DNA of 64,000 nt from Heliocidaris tuberculata (GCA_025618425.1 CM046844.1:19812324-19876323), one strand, 5' to 3'; shown: positions 40,029 to 51,354, numbered from the stretch's first letter. The notes: generated from the sequence alone by a model not told the origin. Made by a program: numbers and translations.

Positions 40029-40111
40029 TAATGGTCAAGGTGTCACCGAATTATTTTGATCGTTAGAACTGAAATATCCATGATTAAAAAAAAAAATCAG
40101 TCAAAGGTGTG

Positions 40112-40189
40112 CGCTGCTGCACCGGGATTCGAACTTGGAACTCTGGCTTAGAAAGCCATTACCTTACCACTATGCCACTAAGACGGCTC
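40112..40189 (-). repeat. tRNA-like sequence, tandem copy 1
   Basis: Minus strand: TTAGTGGCATAGTGGTAAGG (box A), GGCTTTCTAAGCC (arm) and AGTTCGAATCCCGG (box B). The ends do not form a seven-pair acceptor stem. It is part of a unit of about 171 bp repeated next to it. Confidence 0.6.
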
Positions 40190-40282
40190 GATAGTTGATG
40201 GTCATCGAATTATTTTGATCGTTAGAACCATCATGAGACTGAAATATCCATGATTTAAAAAATAAAATCAGTCAAAGGTGTG

Positions 40283-40360
40283 CGCTGCTGCACCGGGATT
40301 CAAACTTGGAACTCTGGCTTAGAAAGCCATTACCTTACCACTATGCCACTAAGACGGGTC
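40283..40360 (-). repeat. tRNA-like sequence, tandem copy 2
   Basis: Nearly identical to 40112-40189, with one change in box B (GATTCAAAC instead of GATTCGAAC on the plus strand). The shared flanks (ATCGTTAGAAC, GAAATATCCATGAT, GATAGTTGATGGTCA) show a tandem duplication of the whole unit. Confidence 0.6.
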
Positions 40361-40399
40361 GATAGTTGATGGTCACTGAATGTGCTTGACTGTTGGAAT

Positions 40400-42110
40400 T
40401 CCAAGAGGCGGCTACAGCTCTGCACAATGATCATGACAACAAATTGCGGTTAGATTTGCTTGTTTTTATTAAAATCAGCGATCTGGATCCAAGTGAATGG
40501 TTTCAGATGCAGATTAAGTAGGCCTATATTTGTCCGTCTCAGATAATCCTTTATAACAGAACTAGGGATTACGTTTTTTTGGTTTTTTTTTTGTTATCAC
40601 TGATCATTAAATTTTATTTTATATCATTTTCTTTTAAAGAAAATAAAATTATAAAGTTAAGATTACAAAGAAGACATAATATCAAATCAGATCAAATATC
40701 AATACCGTCAAAACCATAACAAGAATGAGAAGAATACCAGTACATGATGATAGGCCTAAATGAGGCCTTGTAAAGGGAATGAAAAATAGCAATCCTTCTT
40801 ATATTGTTTCCTAAAGTAACTCTAATAATTCTTAGCAGTTTTCTAGTCTAAATAATGATCATTTATTATATATATATATATATCAAATGATAGATTACAG
40901 TGAATTGAGCGTCTTACTTTCTCGGCTCATCATCTTGATTACTGGGTGATATTAGTGAAAAACTATTATTGCTATGTATTTTTTTTTTTATTGATTTCTT
41001 TAAAATAGCAACCGCGTAGATAGGATTTAATTTCGGGGGAGGGGGTTGTGATGATGAGCACGCAAAGTGTGCTCCACATGCAGGGGTGTGTGAAGGGAGG
41101 GGGGGGGGGGTTCCCTCTCCCGCTGTAACGTTTAGCAAATTTGAGAGAAAGATAAAGGCTCGTAGCACCTTTAAGGCGGAAAGCAGTAGTTCGACGCCTT
41201 GACTGCTTTTCAAATATTTGGTCACAATTCGCGATACTGTTTGATTTGATTTGATTTGATTTGATTTATTGACTGTTTCAATCATTCATATTAACATAAT
41301 ACTGCAGTGCTTAACATAAAATGAATACAAACTGTACATGATATAAAGGTGGCAGGGAGCTCTGGGGGAGTTTCCCCCTTCCGGCGCGAAGCGCGAAAGC
41401 TTTGACTAATTTCAGCACTGATTTTGAGAGAAATATAACGGCTCGTAATAGCACCTTTTTAAAGGAAACTTGAGTCTTGAGAGAAAGATAACGGCTAGTA
41501 GCACCTTTTTAATCTTTTTTCTCTCACCCCCCCCCCCCCCGCTTTTTCGCTTTCGCTGTTTTTTTCTAGTTGGCGTTTGTTGGTTTTTTTTTGGGGGGGG
41601 GACCGCCCCCACCGCCCCCTAATTTTATGTCCTTGAACGGTAGCGGAGACAAACGCAGCCAAGGTTGCCAGAGTTGGCAGAATTCTGCTTTCTGCATGGC
41701 AGAATTTTGACCACTTTAGCATCTAGCATTATGCTAGGCATAATTTGACAAAATCTAGCAGAATTTTAGCATAATTTTGGTGTATTGGGTGTACGGCCCC
41801 CAATTCTCTTTTTCTGTTTTGCTTGTCAGAGACTGTTTGAGTAAATAAGTAGGGCAAAAGAGTTTTTTTTAAAAGAATATAATCTGACGACCCTTTATCT
41901 TTTTGCTTGCTTGCTTGTCAATAATATTTGGCATTGTAATCCACCCTCGCCCCCTTCTACAAAATCCTGCATCCGCCCCTGGTGTAAGTATTTGCTCTGT
42001 TTACCTCAAAGTTAATCGGGGGTTAAACCAATCTTGCGTTAGGTATGTCTTGTTTACCCAGAATACAGGCTTGATGAAAATAACCAAAAATCTATACAAA
42101 AACGTTTTAA
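40400..42110. other. Gene-free stretch with microsatellites and C/G-runs
   Basis: Contains a (TA)n tract at 40868-40884, a (TTTGA)n tract at 41241-41270 of the kind left at retroposon tails, G- or C-runs near 41098, 41527 and 41592, and hAT-like CATCCGCCCCTGG near 41969. No coding region is supported. Confidence 0.5.
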
Positions 42111-42186
42111 GATCCGACCAAGATTTGAACTCGGATCGCGAGATTCTGATTCTCGTGGTGTGGTAACCATTATACACCATAATTGT
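42111..42186 (-). pseudogene. tRNA-Gln pseudogene
   Basis: Minus strand matches the neighbouring tRNA-Gln in the D arm, anticodon arm and T arm (GATCCGAGTTCAAATCTTGG). The acceptor stem no longer pairs, there are extra bases in the D arm (GGTGTATAATGG), and the loop now reads CAG where the intact gene has CTG. The flanks resemble those of the intact copy, so it arose by local duplication. Confidence 0.8.
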
Positions 42187-42256
42187 GACCAACTTGAGTA
42201 AAAGCCGAGTACGCAAATACACCGAATTTTGAGGGTCATATGCATATTAACATAGA

Positions 42257-42259
42257 GGC

Positions 42260-42308
<49 letters not shown>

Positions 42309-42350
42309 AAGGGGGGGAGGGAGAGGGAGAGTGAGAGAAGAGGGGTGGTA
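42257..42350. repeat. (GA)n microsatellite
   Basis: GAGAGA units, then GGGAGAG variants, between the two tRNA-Gln copies. Confidence 0.95.
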
Positions 42351-42434
42351 TAAAGCTATATGAAACGGTCCATTTTACGTCAATCTAAAGAATCTGAAAG
42401 TGAAGGTTTATTGAAGAAGAAGAAAAAAATATTA

Positions 42435-42506
42435 AGGTCCTACCGAGATTTGAACTCGGATCGCGAGATTCAGAGTCTCGAGTGCTAACCATTACACCAT
42501 AGGACC
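42435..42506 (-). tRNA. tRNA-Gln (anticodon CUG)
   Basis: 72 bases on the minus strand. Acceptor stem GGTCCTA/TAGGACC is fully paired, with discriminator T. Box A is TGGTGTAATGGTTAGCAC, the anticodon arm is CGAGA-CTCTGAA-TCTCG giving anticodon CTG, and the T arm contains GTTCAAATC (box B). The sequence is close to animal tRNA-Gln(CUG) in every arm. A run of seven T follows within 15 bases (TTAATATTTTTTT), a suitable RNA polymerase III terminator. CCA is not encoded, as expected in eukaryotes. Confidence 0.95.
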
Positions 42507-42825
42507 ACCTTGAAGTAAGGATGGGTACTCAAATAACCCGTATCTTAAGACCTTTCAAAAACGTAGAATTGATCTCTGATCATTGATTCACACTGTACCA
42601 TTTATTGTATTGTTTTTGTTCGTATATATGTATGTTTGTTATTGTGTTGTATTTAATTACCTAATAAAAAATCATTAAAACAAACAACAAACAAACAAAA
42701 AAACAAAACAAAACAAAACACACACACAAAAAAGAACAACGAAAACATAAATGTCAATGATAACAATTTTGAGACCAAATCAACGATCATCATGTACCCA
42801 TGATCGAGACTATAGTTTTTAGCCC

Positions 42826-43011
42826 CAAACCATTGTCAGCCGAAATGCGTATCAGAGTGTCTGAACTGTAAGACTACCATAAGTCCTGAACCCTATGCCT
42901 GAACCATATATGCTGCTCAAACCACTGTCAGCCGAAATGCGTATCAGAGTGTCTGAACTGTAAGACTACCATAAGTCCTGAACCCTATGCCTGAACCATA
43001 TAGCTGCTCCT
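42826..43011. repeat. Tandem duplication, unit about 93 bp
   Basis: Two head-to-tail copies of AAACCATTGTCAGCCGAAAT ... CCTGAACCATATA.GCTGCTC, differing at only a few positions, so recent. No coding frame. Confidence 0.9.
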
Positions 43012-43101
43012 GACACATCCAGTGGGAACCTTGGTTAGGCTTTTCTCAAGACACAGTATTATATAATGAAGTGTCAAATTATAGGGTCTGTGCTTGCAGA
43101 C

Positions 43102-43109
<8 letters not shown>

Positions 43110-43151
<42 letters not shown>

Positions 43152-43260
43152 TTTCCTTTCTTTGTTCCGCTCTCTCTCTCCTCCTGTCTCACCGTTTATC
43201 TCTCTCTCTCTCTTCCTTTCTTATCTGTCTCTCTTTGTCCATTTCTCCCCCCCCCCCCCC

Positions 43261-43313
<53 letters not shown>

Positions 43314-43315
43314 CA
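43110..43315. repeat. (CT)n microsatellite with C-run
   Basis: Two (CT)n blocks (about 43110-43146 and 43263-43310) with a pyrimidine tract and a C-run (43247-43260) between them, just beyond the polyadenylation signal of the MGCNQSK gene. Confidence 0.95.
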
Positions 43316-43394
43316 GTTTATGTTCATGGTATAACAGCATCTATATCTTACACTTGACAAAATGGATTGACAAATACATATTGCATTCTGCTTC

Positions 43395-43400
43395 TTTATT
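43395..43400 (-). terminator. Polyadenylation signal AATAAA of the MGCNQSK gene
   Basis: AATAAA on the minus strand about 106 bases after the stop codon at 43506. Its distance and orientation fit the three-exon gene upstream. Confidence 0.6.
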
Positions 43401-43505
43401 CATCTCCTCAAGCAGATCTCGTACGGTATCCTTCCCATTCCCATTTTTGGTATAGGACCATGATGTTGGTGGGCTGGGTGATGGGAAAAGCCTATGACAC
43501 TCAAG

Positions 43506-43714
43506 TCAATCAATGATGCGGACTGATCGCCATCCTCCCTTTGGACGAGAGAGACCAACGCTCTTGATAGCGGGTGAGGAGAAATCGATCTGGTTGAAGG
43601 CTGGTCTTGGGTCAACGGGACTGGTGACGAGTCCCGGGATGTCTGGAAACTCATGGACTTGGTAAGAGATGATCGGGGGTTCCCAAGTTGTAGCATGATC
43701 CAATGTCATCACAT
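43506..43714 (-). CDS. MGCNQSK gene, exon 3
   Basis: 209 bases, acceptor TATCCTTAG/ATGTGA. In phase 1 it stays open for 69 codons to TGA, whereas another frame stops at once. Confidence 0.75.
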
Positions 43715-44530
43715 CTAAGGATAGGGGAAAACAAAGAGAAGAGAACTTGTTTTGTTAATCAACAATTGATGTTTCCTATGTAACATTTCGTTGGCTGTAT
43801 TTTTGGAATGGTCGCTACTGAGAGAGAATTCATTACCCCCATCCCTCGGTAAAGGAGAGGGTATATATGCCATTGCATTGCCTTGAAAACATACCTTTTT
43901 GTAACATTACTTTCTGTTATACGAATCCAAATTTACAATGGTTAACTCACCTGCAGGTGGACAAAGGATGAATTCAATCGCCTTTTCGATGTCACCCTGG
44001 TTGTAAGCCTCCTCTACTTCGTTCACGGTACTATCCTTTTCGGTTTTGCCAGACTTTCCGAAAGCTTTGGAGATCTCTATCTCATCCCAGCAGCGAGGCA
44101 GACTCGCCGTAACATTCGATGGATAGGTTTTTGGAGTTAGGAAATGACGATGAGGCGCAGTGATATTGCCCGCAACAGGTTGAGGCTTCTGCATTGTTGA
44201 CGTCACAATAGGACATTCTGCTTCTTGCACAAGCATTGGCATCACCTTAGGAACCATACAAGGAAACGAAACAGAAAAAACATCTAATTTCTATTACCTG
44301 AATTAAGGAGTTTTTAATTCGATTGTGATTTCTATGCAAGTTCAAGTGAAAATTTGTAATGATCCCAATTCTTTTATGATTTCCTTTGTTTATACCTTGT
44401 TTTGACGTGTGAATAACCAGTGTCCATGTTTCATCCATGCAGGGCGGCATTGAGGGCGAAGAAACTTTTTAATCCCTCTTTTGCCTTTCTGGGGGTTCAG
44501 AACTATAACCTTGGATTGATTGCACCCCAT
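43506..44530 (-). CDS. Three-exon gene for an unrecognised 212-residue protein with MGCNQSK start
   Basis: Exons 44530-44396, 44245-43951 and 43714-43506, joined in phase 0 and phase 1 with consensus borders (AACAAG/GTATAA, CCTAAG/GTG, CTGCAG/GTGAGT, CCTTAG/ATG), stop TGA at 43508-43506. The start MGCNQSK has Gly2, Cys3 and Ser6, the pattern for N-myristoylation plus palmitoylation, so membrane anchoring (possibly ciliary or plasma membrane) is likely. Basic residues follow (KGKRGIKKFLRPQ). The middle has a polar, acidic helix (EVEEAYNQGDIEKAIEFI) and the end is Pro-rich (EFPDIPGLVTSPVDPRPAF), finishing GWRSVRIID. No transmembrane segment or enzyme motif. I do not recognise the family. Codon use and intact phases argue for a real gene; the nearest AATAAA is at 43395-43400. 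It is transcribed in the same direction as the CNBD2-like gene. Confidence 0.75.
43951..44245 (-). CDS. MGCNQSK gene, exon 2
   Basis: 295 bases, acceptor TTCCTAAG/GTGATG, donor CCTGCAG/GTGAGT, open in the frame set by exon 1. Confidence 0.75.
44396..44530 (-). CDS. MGCNQSK gene, exon 1
   Basis: 45 codons from ATG 44530, with donor CAAAACAAG/GTATAA. Contains the acylation start and a basic stretch. The bases before ATG (TATTTTCAG/T) look like a splice acceptor, so an upstream untranslated exon is possible. Confidence 0.7.
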
Positions 44531-44849
44531 ACTGAAAATAGTTCTGATGGAAATTACTTTCAGAAGATTGATAACGAGATCGATAGCTAAATGGTTAGCA
44601 AGAGAGCTAAGAATAGCTGTATAAGTCACTCGAGAATGTCGATAGACTGCTGTTGTTATTAGAAACGCATCCCTATCTGTTCAAGCGCGGGAGCTATGCG
44701 CGCAGCATGTGACGTAACAATAGAAACCACTCTCCTCTTTCTCAAATTGTCAAATCGTAATATAATGACCCCATACTCCTAGCTGTGGTCACTACCTTGG
44801 AAATCAATACTAAACATCAGGTATGGCATCGATATTTATAACAATATTA

Positions 44850-45165
44850 ATAACAACAATAATATTCAGTTCTTGTATAGCGCATAATATACATCCTTGT
44901 CTCTATGTGCTTCCAAAGAGCTTTGAATTATTACCCCGGCTCAGCCTAATTGCTTTAAGGAATAAATTCATATCGGTACCCATTTACTTCACCTGGGTCG
45001 AGAGTAGCAAATTTAGATTAATACCTTGCCAAATTACGTTATTGCCGGGCTGGGATAATTTCGAACCCCGTACCTTGTGATCTCAAGGAGGTACTAGCTT
45101 ACCTAGTACTTCCGGTGGGTGATCTACAGTCCGGTGACTTATCCACTAGACGACACCCCTAACCA
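44850..45165 (-). mobile_element. tRNA-derived SINE, degenerate, minus strand
   Basis: Minus strand: GGTGTCGTCTAGTGGATAAG (box A), a short insertion, TCACAAGGTACGGGGTTCGA (box B, then an extra AATT), and a body with GGCAATAACGTAATTTGGCA ending in an AAT-rich tail. It matches the SINE at 32756-33013 in order of parts. Confidence 0.7.
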
Positions 45166-46731
45166 TCCTAATGAATGCTATTGATTATTTTCCTGACGAA
45201 ATTGAAGATCTTGCGTTGATATCAACCTTCTCATCTGTTGTTATTGTCATCATTTTAACCTTTAAAAAATTAGAACAAGTCTGGGAAAAACTGTCTATTT
45301 CATTAACAATTCCAGGGACATGGAATCAACTGCCAACAGATTCAAAAAGTGTCAACTCAAGGAGATCGTTTAGTAGACAACGAAAAGAGAAAAAATAATC
45401 AACCATCAGTAAATTTCCATTTAAACAAAAAGCCAAATTTTGATTAAATTGTAAAAATGTTTGTAAGTATTGTACATCATAATTAAAAAGTAAACTGCAA
45501 ATAAGTTTCAATGTCAAGTTATTTCTGGTCCCAAACTCTGGAACAACTTCATTGACAACATGCCCTTCACTCCATACATTTACTCGTACTGTGAAAAAAT
45601 ATACATGTATTTCGTACAATATAGTCAGTAGCACATATTGCAGTTTCCCTTTTCTCTTTCCTTTTTCTTTTTTTTTTAAATCTTTTATTTTGTTTTTGTA
45701 TATTATAATAATACCCAGGGAGTCATAATCCTATACGGAGGCTTATCAATATTATTGTTTTCATAACTGGAAAGCTTCGCATTTGGAAATATATATCAAC
45801 ATTTTAGCCCTGCATTCAGTCATGGAAATCGAAAATATAATTCAGACATATAAGTGTTTGTATCAGTGTTTTTACGTCAGCCTATTGTTTTCATAAGTAT
45901 TTTTGTTTTATTCTGTTCTCTGGGAGCATGCCGGCACTGGCGGGGGCCCATGCCCCCAAACCCCTTTGAAACTCTTTTCTTTCTTTCTTTCTCTCTCTCT
46001 CTCTCTCACATCCTTTTCTTTTCTTCTTTCCTAAACTTTTTCTTTTTATTTTCCACCGTTTTTTTTAGTCAAGGACTTTTTGTTGAGGGGGGGGGGGCGC
46101 GCAGCCCCTAAAGCCCCACCCCCACCATGCAGAGTTCTAGGCTTCTAGCTGATAAAGGTGAAAAATAATTTGCGAGATTTCTCGTTCTTAGTATGTTTAA
46201 TATAGTTTGGAAAAAAAAACCCTAGAAGCTCTAGAAATGTTGATAGGCAGGCTGAAAAACCATGACTGTATATTCAGCAGTATAGGCTTATCTCTCTCCC
46301 TCCCTTTCCCCCTCCCCCTTCATTTATTTTATAATACGTTTTACCTGTGTTTACATTATACACAATGTAATTAGACCTACTCTGAATACGTTCAACAAAG
46401 TTTGTAAAAGCTTGCATGCGCTGGAGTCTCTGTGATGCTTATTTGCGTTGTCTAAGGCCATTGGTCAGAAGATATGAAAGCTTTAATATTCAACCAATCA
46501 CAAACGTCATACCATGACACGTACAGTTATTCACCTAGGATTCATTCAAAACAATCTCTCCGTAAGTTAACCAATACGTTTTGCTTTATATTACAGAATA
46601 TAGCCAGAAAACAAGTCTGATTTTTAAGTAAATTGGTTAAGAATAAGATTTCGATGTAAATTACATTATTAGGTAGAATTTTATAAGAACAGACTCTGTG
46701 TATTCTGTATGTTTATTATGTTTGATTTCAG
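45166..46731. other. Gene-free stretch upstream of the Lys-rich exon
   Basis: Apart from a possible reverse-transcriptase remnant (45500-45640) and C/T-rich tracts near 45980 and 46080, nothing is recognised. A 5' untranslated exon of the gene at 46732 could lie here. Confidence 0.4.
45500..45640 (+). pseudogene. Possible remnant of a non-LTR reverse transcriptase C-terminus
   Basis: Plus strand reads FQCQVISGPKLWNNFIDNMP, resembling the GxxLWNxLP motif near the end of CR1/Jockey-type reverse transcriptases. Only about 40 codons, with no clear 3' tail; weak. Confidence 0.3.
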
Positions 46732-47089
46732 GTACCGGTTGGGCAGTCCCACCTGTGGTTTTCTGTGTGTGGCTCTCATTGAAATGAATTATTCTTCTCC
46801 AAATCAAGTCATTGCAAGTGAAAGGACTCCATTGACAGAAAAACAAGTGGACACATGGAACAATGACATTATGGCATCAAAATCACCATCCAAAATCAGA
46901 CTGAAGAAGAAGAAAAAAGCTTCCGCTTTTGTACTTGAATTTAGAGATGAATCTGGTACAAAAAAAGCTTTTTTTGCTGAATCGCAAAGAAACGTCTTAG
47001 GAGATGCTGATGGTGGAGAGCAAAAAACAAAAGTAAAAAAGAAATCCAGTTTGCAAGCTGCATTTGAAAAGTTTCGCAAAACCAGACAG
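46732..47089 (+). CDS. Lys-rich coding exon of an unrecognised gene (CDS from 46784)
   Basis: Acceptor TTGATTTCAG/GTACCG at 46731 and donor CCAGACAG/GTGAGT at 47089. From ATG 46784 there are 102 codons ending in phase 0. The product is basic: SKSPSKIRLKKKKKASAFVL, then DESGTKKAFFAESQ, then TKVKKKSSLQAAFEKFRKTR. The KIRLKKKKK and KVKKK clusters look like nuclear localisation signals. An internal ATG at NDIMASK is an alternative start. The acceptor before the ATG implies an upstream untranslated exon. I do not recognise the family; downstream exons are uncertain. Confidence 0.55.
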
Positions 47090-48900
47090 GTGAGTTTAAA
47101 GCATAATCTTAAATTTATTTTAGGGTCTATTTCAAGAAAGAATTCACAAAATTTACTAAAAGTTTAACATGCTGCTACCAGTACCAGTTGTAACAGTGTC
47201 AGTAGATCTAAATTAGACCGAAAGCTTGCCTTCAGTCTCTTGCATCGGCGGTTGTTCAACTGACAGTGAGACTACTTCTGGCTCCACTGACCGCCTCTAC
47301 GTAGAGACTGAAAGCCCTCCAAGCAATGCCATACTGGTACGGATGGTAATGGGTTGTGCTGTCGGAGCTGAGTGAGATGAATAGATGCTCCGACTTTTTT
47401 TTTTTCACTCTTTGATGTCTTCAGCAAACATACATCTGCTGAATTTTGTACTAAAACATTTCAATATAAGGAAATTACGAAAAAGGTACTTCACTTATGA
47501 AAGCTTGTCCATTCAGGTCCAAAATTGATACATGTAGGTCTATTTGCCTTCCAGAAAGACATCGTCAGCAGCAATTATTGTCAGCCATGTTGAATCGAAT
47601 GGAATGAATATTCATATGCGCGCTGTGCATTGAATGTAACGAATATTCATACTGCTCTGTGCATTACATATAGACAAATTACTGGGTCAGCCCACTTATC
47701 CAATGAACAAGGTTATAATATAACCTTGTCCTCCCAAACCAATATGGTAATGGTGAAAACACATAAGGGCAGCCCTCTACTGCTGTACTACTGCCAGCCA
47801 CAGTAAACAAATGCAGATTTCCGCTCTCCACAGAGAGAGGGCAGCAGTACAGAAGGATCAATCAGTCTCAACAGAAAAATAGAATGAACACAAAATTTGA
47901 TGCTTAAAATTCCACATTCCCTGAATCATTGGTTTAGCTGGTCACCAAACAAGAGGGACTTTCACAGACAACTTGCTGGTAAGTAATATTTTGAGTTTCA
48001 CTATTTTGATCTGATATTTTGGCTGAATATATTACAGCAGGTTGCAGCTGCATAGTTTCAAGTGGGGCTGAGTGGTTCAGACACACGAGTGGGTCAGCCC
48101 ATTGATATTTAAATATAAACCAAATGTTAAAAGAATGCTCTGATTGGACATTAGAAAAACTGGAGGGCGGAGACTAACGGTTGCATTCCAGACACAATAA
48201 CCACCTTGCATTTCCGGCCATATGGATTACTATCTGTGTATAGGGAAGGTTGACAAATGTCAGTTCTAATAAAGAATTCTCGATACCAGATGGTGATTTC
48301 TGTCTAGATCTAGAATTCTAGATCAGATATGATGTAACTGAGATCTAGCTACTTTACACTCATAGGCCCTTGCCTATGTGGGACTATGTCCAACATTCAT
48401 TGTTGCAGCAGTCAAAAACAGACAACAAAATTGCTCTAAGCAAGATTTAATTTACATAAATTTGCTAAATTACCTGATTCAGGGACTCTTCAACTCTTAC
48501 TGTGTCACAAATTTGAGGATTCAGAATTGAAAGTGAAATTTTAAATAATTATTTTCCTCTCATGTTTGAATGATCTATCCTGGAAAAAGGCCTGCTGATA
48601 CACACAAAAGCTATTGAAGCCTGTTCACCTGTAAAAGCTAGTCTGGAGTACAAGGTTATCTTCAGATTAGCTTGTACATATAATATAAGTGGCTACTTTA
48701 CTACATGTACTGCACCATAGTGACTTACATGTAGACTACAAGCAATACATCTGTAATTATGTGTTCTGTAATTATGTGTTCTTAAACTCCCGTGAAACTC
48801 ACTGCACAGCAGGGATTGTGTCATGAGTGCCTAAAATTGTAGCATCTAATTCTGCTACCTTTGCTTCTAATGCTTTCAACTTTCAAATCTATGGCAACTA
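47090..48900. other. Presumed intron, no clear gene
   Basis: Apart from the tentative exon at 47938-47978, no coding or RNA feature is seen. The phrase GGGTCAGCCCA occurs twice (about 47685 and 48088). Confidence 0.4.
47938..47978 (+). CDS. Tentative second coding exon of the Lys-rich gene
   Basis: Acceptor TTGGTTTAG/CTGGTC and a strong donor TTGCTG/GTAAGT enclose 41 bases open in phase 0 (LVTKQEGLSQTTC), fitting the end of the exon at 47089. Very short, so this could be chance. Confidence 0.25.
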
Positions 48901-48901
48901 C

Positions 48902-49212
48902 ACTTCCTGTATACATCTCCTCACTCTTTCAGCAACATAGAACGTCATATTCTCTAAGATCTGCATCAGCTCCTTCTTTTGTCATTCCCAAATCCCATAA
49001 ACAAGCTGGCTTTAAATCCTTTCAGTCCCTAGCCCCACGTCTCTGGAACAATCTCCCATCATTTTTAAGAAACAGTGCTTCATTAGACATCTTCAAAAAA
49101 CACCTGAAAACTTACTTGTACAACTCTGTCAATTAGACTGATTGACAAGCGCCTTGTATCCTATGGAAAAGGCGCTATATAAATCCAAGTATTATTATTA
49201 TTATTATTATTA
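48902..49212 (+). pseudogene. 3' end of an L2/CR1-like non-LTR retrotransposon
   Basis: 78 codons of reverse-transcriptase C-terminus: LPVYISSL, SYSLRSASAP, FKSFQSLAPRLWNNLPSFLR, FKKHLKTYLYNSVN and stop at 49136. It is followed by AAAGGCGCTATATAAATCCA and an (ATT)n tail at 49191-49212, a typical 3' end of this clade. No polymerase core, so a 5'-truncated dead copy. Confidence 0.85.
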
Positions 49213-49974
49213 ATGCACAAGTTGCTACATGTAAGTACAAGAAACAAAGAAGAAGAGGGGAGGGGGAAAGATACATAAAAAAGAAACACATTTGATTTGT
49301 AGATAACTTATAATAAGAGGAAACAAAAATGGAAGTTAAAAGTGTCATCCATCCATTTTGTAGAGTATGCAGATGCAGAGTAAATGTTTGAGTTGAAGTG
49401 AATACAAGAGAACATCTTGTCTTTGAACGTTCATTTGACTGTGGAAGATTCAGAATGTGTCTAGTGGCAGGAAGTAGGTTCATCAGGGACCATTCTGGAG
49501 TGGAGTACTTTGCACATTCCTTGACATTTTGTCCAACTTTACATGATGTAGAAGTTCTTTTGTGCAATAAGTCACAGCTCATTCACAGTTTGCACTCACC
49601 AGACTCGAGGGAATTCCAAATTAATACGTGTAAAAATCTTGCACCTTGCAAAAAATTTCAGGCCAGTGGTGGGACTGCATAGCATTCCAGATTACTTGTA
49701 GCATGGCTTACGAGAGATTAGAGAGGCATAATTTCTTTATACTTTTAAGAAACACCTGATCCTGTGAGCAGTCATTTTGAAGTTCTTGAATAATACTAGG
49801 TGTTCAAAAAAACATTTGACACTGGACCTCTTGGAAAACAGAGCCATTAAGTTAATAGCTCTGAATAGAGCTTTCTAGGCGTTATTTTTGTTAATTCTTG
49901 ATTTGTTCTTGTACATGTATATTTATATGTATTGATGATCTTTTTATATGGAAAATAAAACCAACCAACCAACT

Positions 49975-51350
49975 AACACTTTTGATCGTTAAATAACTCA
50001 AAACTTAAAACTCATATCAGACTGAGGTTTTCGTGTTGTAAAGTTGAAGAATGTCAAATTTATTTTGGAGTAGGTTTTGTGAAATTTCCTTAATTAATAT
50101 TCTTGAAATAATGTTCTGAATAATTAATTAGATTGATTCAGAAAACAACAATATCATTGAGCTTTTCACCTGTCATGTATGATGTTTTCTGCCAACCTTT
50201 TGCTAGCCAATGTCATCAATGATTCATGACTCTGGGTTAAAAAAAGAGGTCCTCTGGAATTTCAGCTGCAATGTACAATAGCAATTGTTGTGTTCTGAAT
50301 TAATTGCTGATACATGCAAAAACAGATTTTGTAGTCTTGATTTTTCAAATTAGTGAAAATCTAATTAAAACTTCAGAGCAGGTCATGTGTCATGAACTGG
50401 TCCCCCCAAAAGGGTGGTGCTGTTACACTTTTTTATTTCATGCTGAAGTAATGTTGGACTTTTTTCAAAAACATAAAAGCTATTCCAACAAATTTGGTAT
50501 CATTTTGAAGGTCTCTTACCATGCCATTTGCCTGCAAAGTTTCATTGACGTAGGATACATAGAATTGGAGTTATGATATTCTAAAGTTAGAAGACCAGGG
50601 GTGGTACCAGAAGCGGTGCCACCAGAAGCGGCACCTCCTGTACAAAGTCAATAGGAAAATTCACATTTCAATGCAATTTTTGGAAAAATGCTTATATCTT
50701 TGTCAAAATTTGTCGAATGACTACAAAATTGGTATCAAATGAAAGCTTACGTACTCAACTTTATTGTCTTGAGATTAAAAAGTAAGGCTGGCTGAGCAAA
50801 AGTAGTGTATGAAACTGAAATACCAGGAATTTTAGTTCAAAAATGGCACTGCAAGCACTAGGTTTGACAAAAATATATTTGACACTTTTGATCATTAATA
50901 ACTTAAAAGTTATAACTCGTATCAGACTGAGGCTTTCCTATTGTAAGGTTGGAGGTTGCCAAATTTAATTGGAGTAAGTTTCATGACCTTTGTTTGAATA
51001 CTGTTCTTAAAACAATGTTCTGAATTTTTAATTAGTTTTTCACCTTTAGAATAATCAAGGCCACAAAATCTGTGTGTATCAGTAATTCATTCAGAGCACA
51101 ACAATTGCTATTGTGCATTGCAGCTGAAATTCTAGAGCCTCTTTTTTAATCCAGAGTCATGAATCATTAATGACTAAAGTTTGGCAGAATTGACAGGTGC
51201 AATGCACAATGGTATTGTTGTGTTCTGAATTAATTACTGATACACACAGATTTGTGGCCTTGAGTTTTCAAAAAGTGAAAATCTAATTTGATAATCAGAA
51301 CATAATGGTGAGGATATTGATGAAGGAAATTTCATAAAACTTACTCCAAG
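49975..51350. repeat. Pair of related segments, direct and partly inverted
   Basis: About 49975-50390 and 50880-51300 share blocks in the same orientation: ACTTTTGATC, CATATCAGACTGAGG, AATGTTCTGAAT and GTGTTCTGAATTAATT. Within the second segment the ends are inverted (TGGAGTAAGTTTCATGACCT against TTTCATAAAACTTACTCCA), and the middle AGAGCACAACAATTGC / TTGTTGTGTTCTGAAT is also palindromic. This is best read as two copies of a palindromic transposon with unrelated DNA between them. Confidence 0.6.
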
Positions 51351-51354
51351 TACA

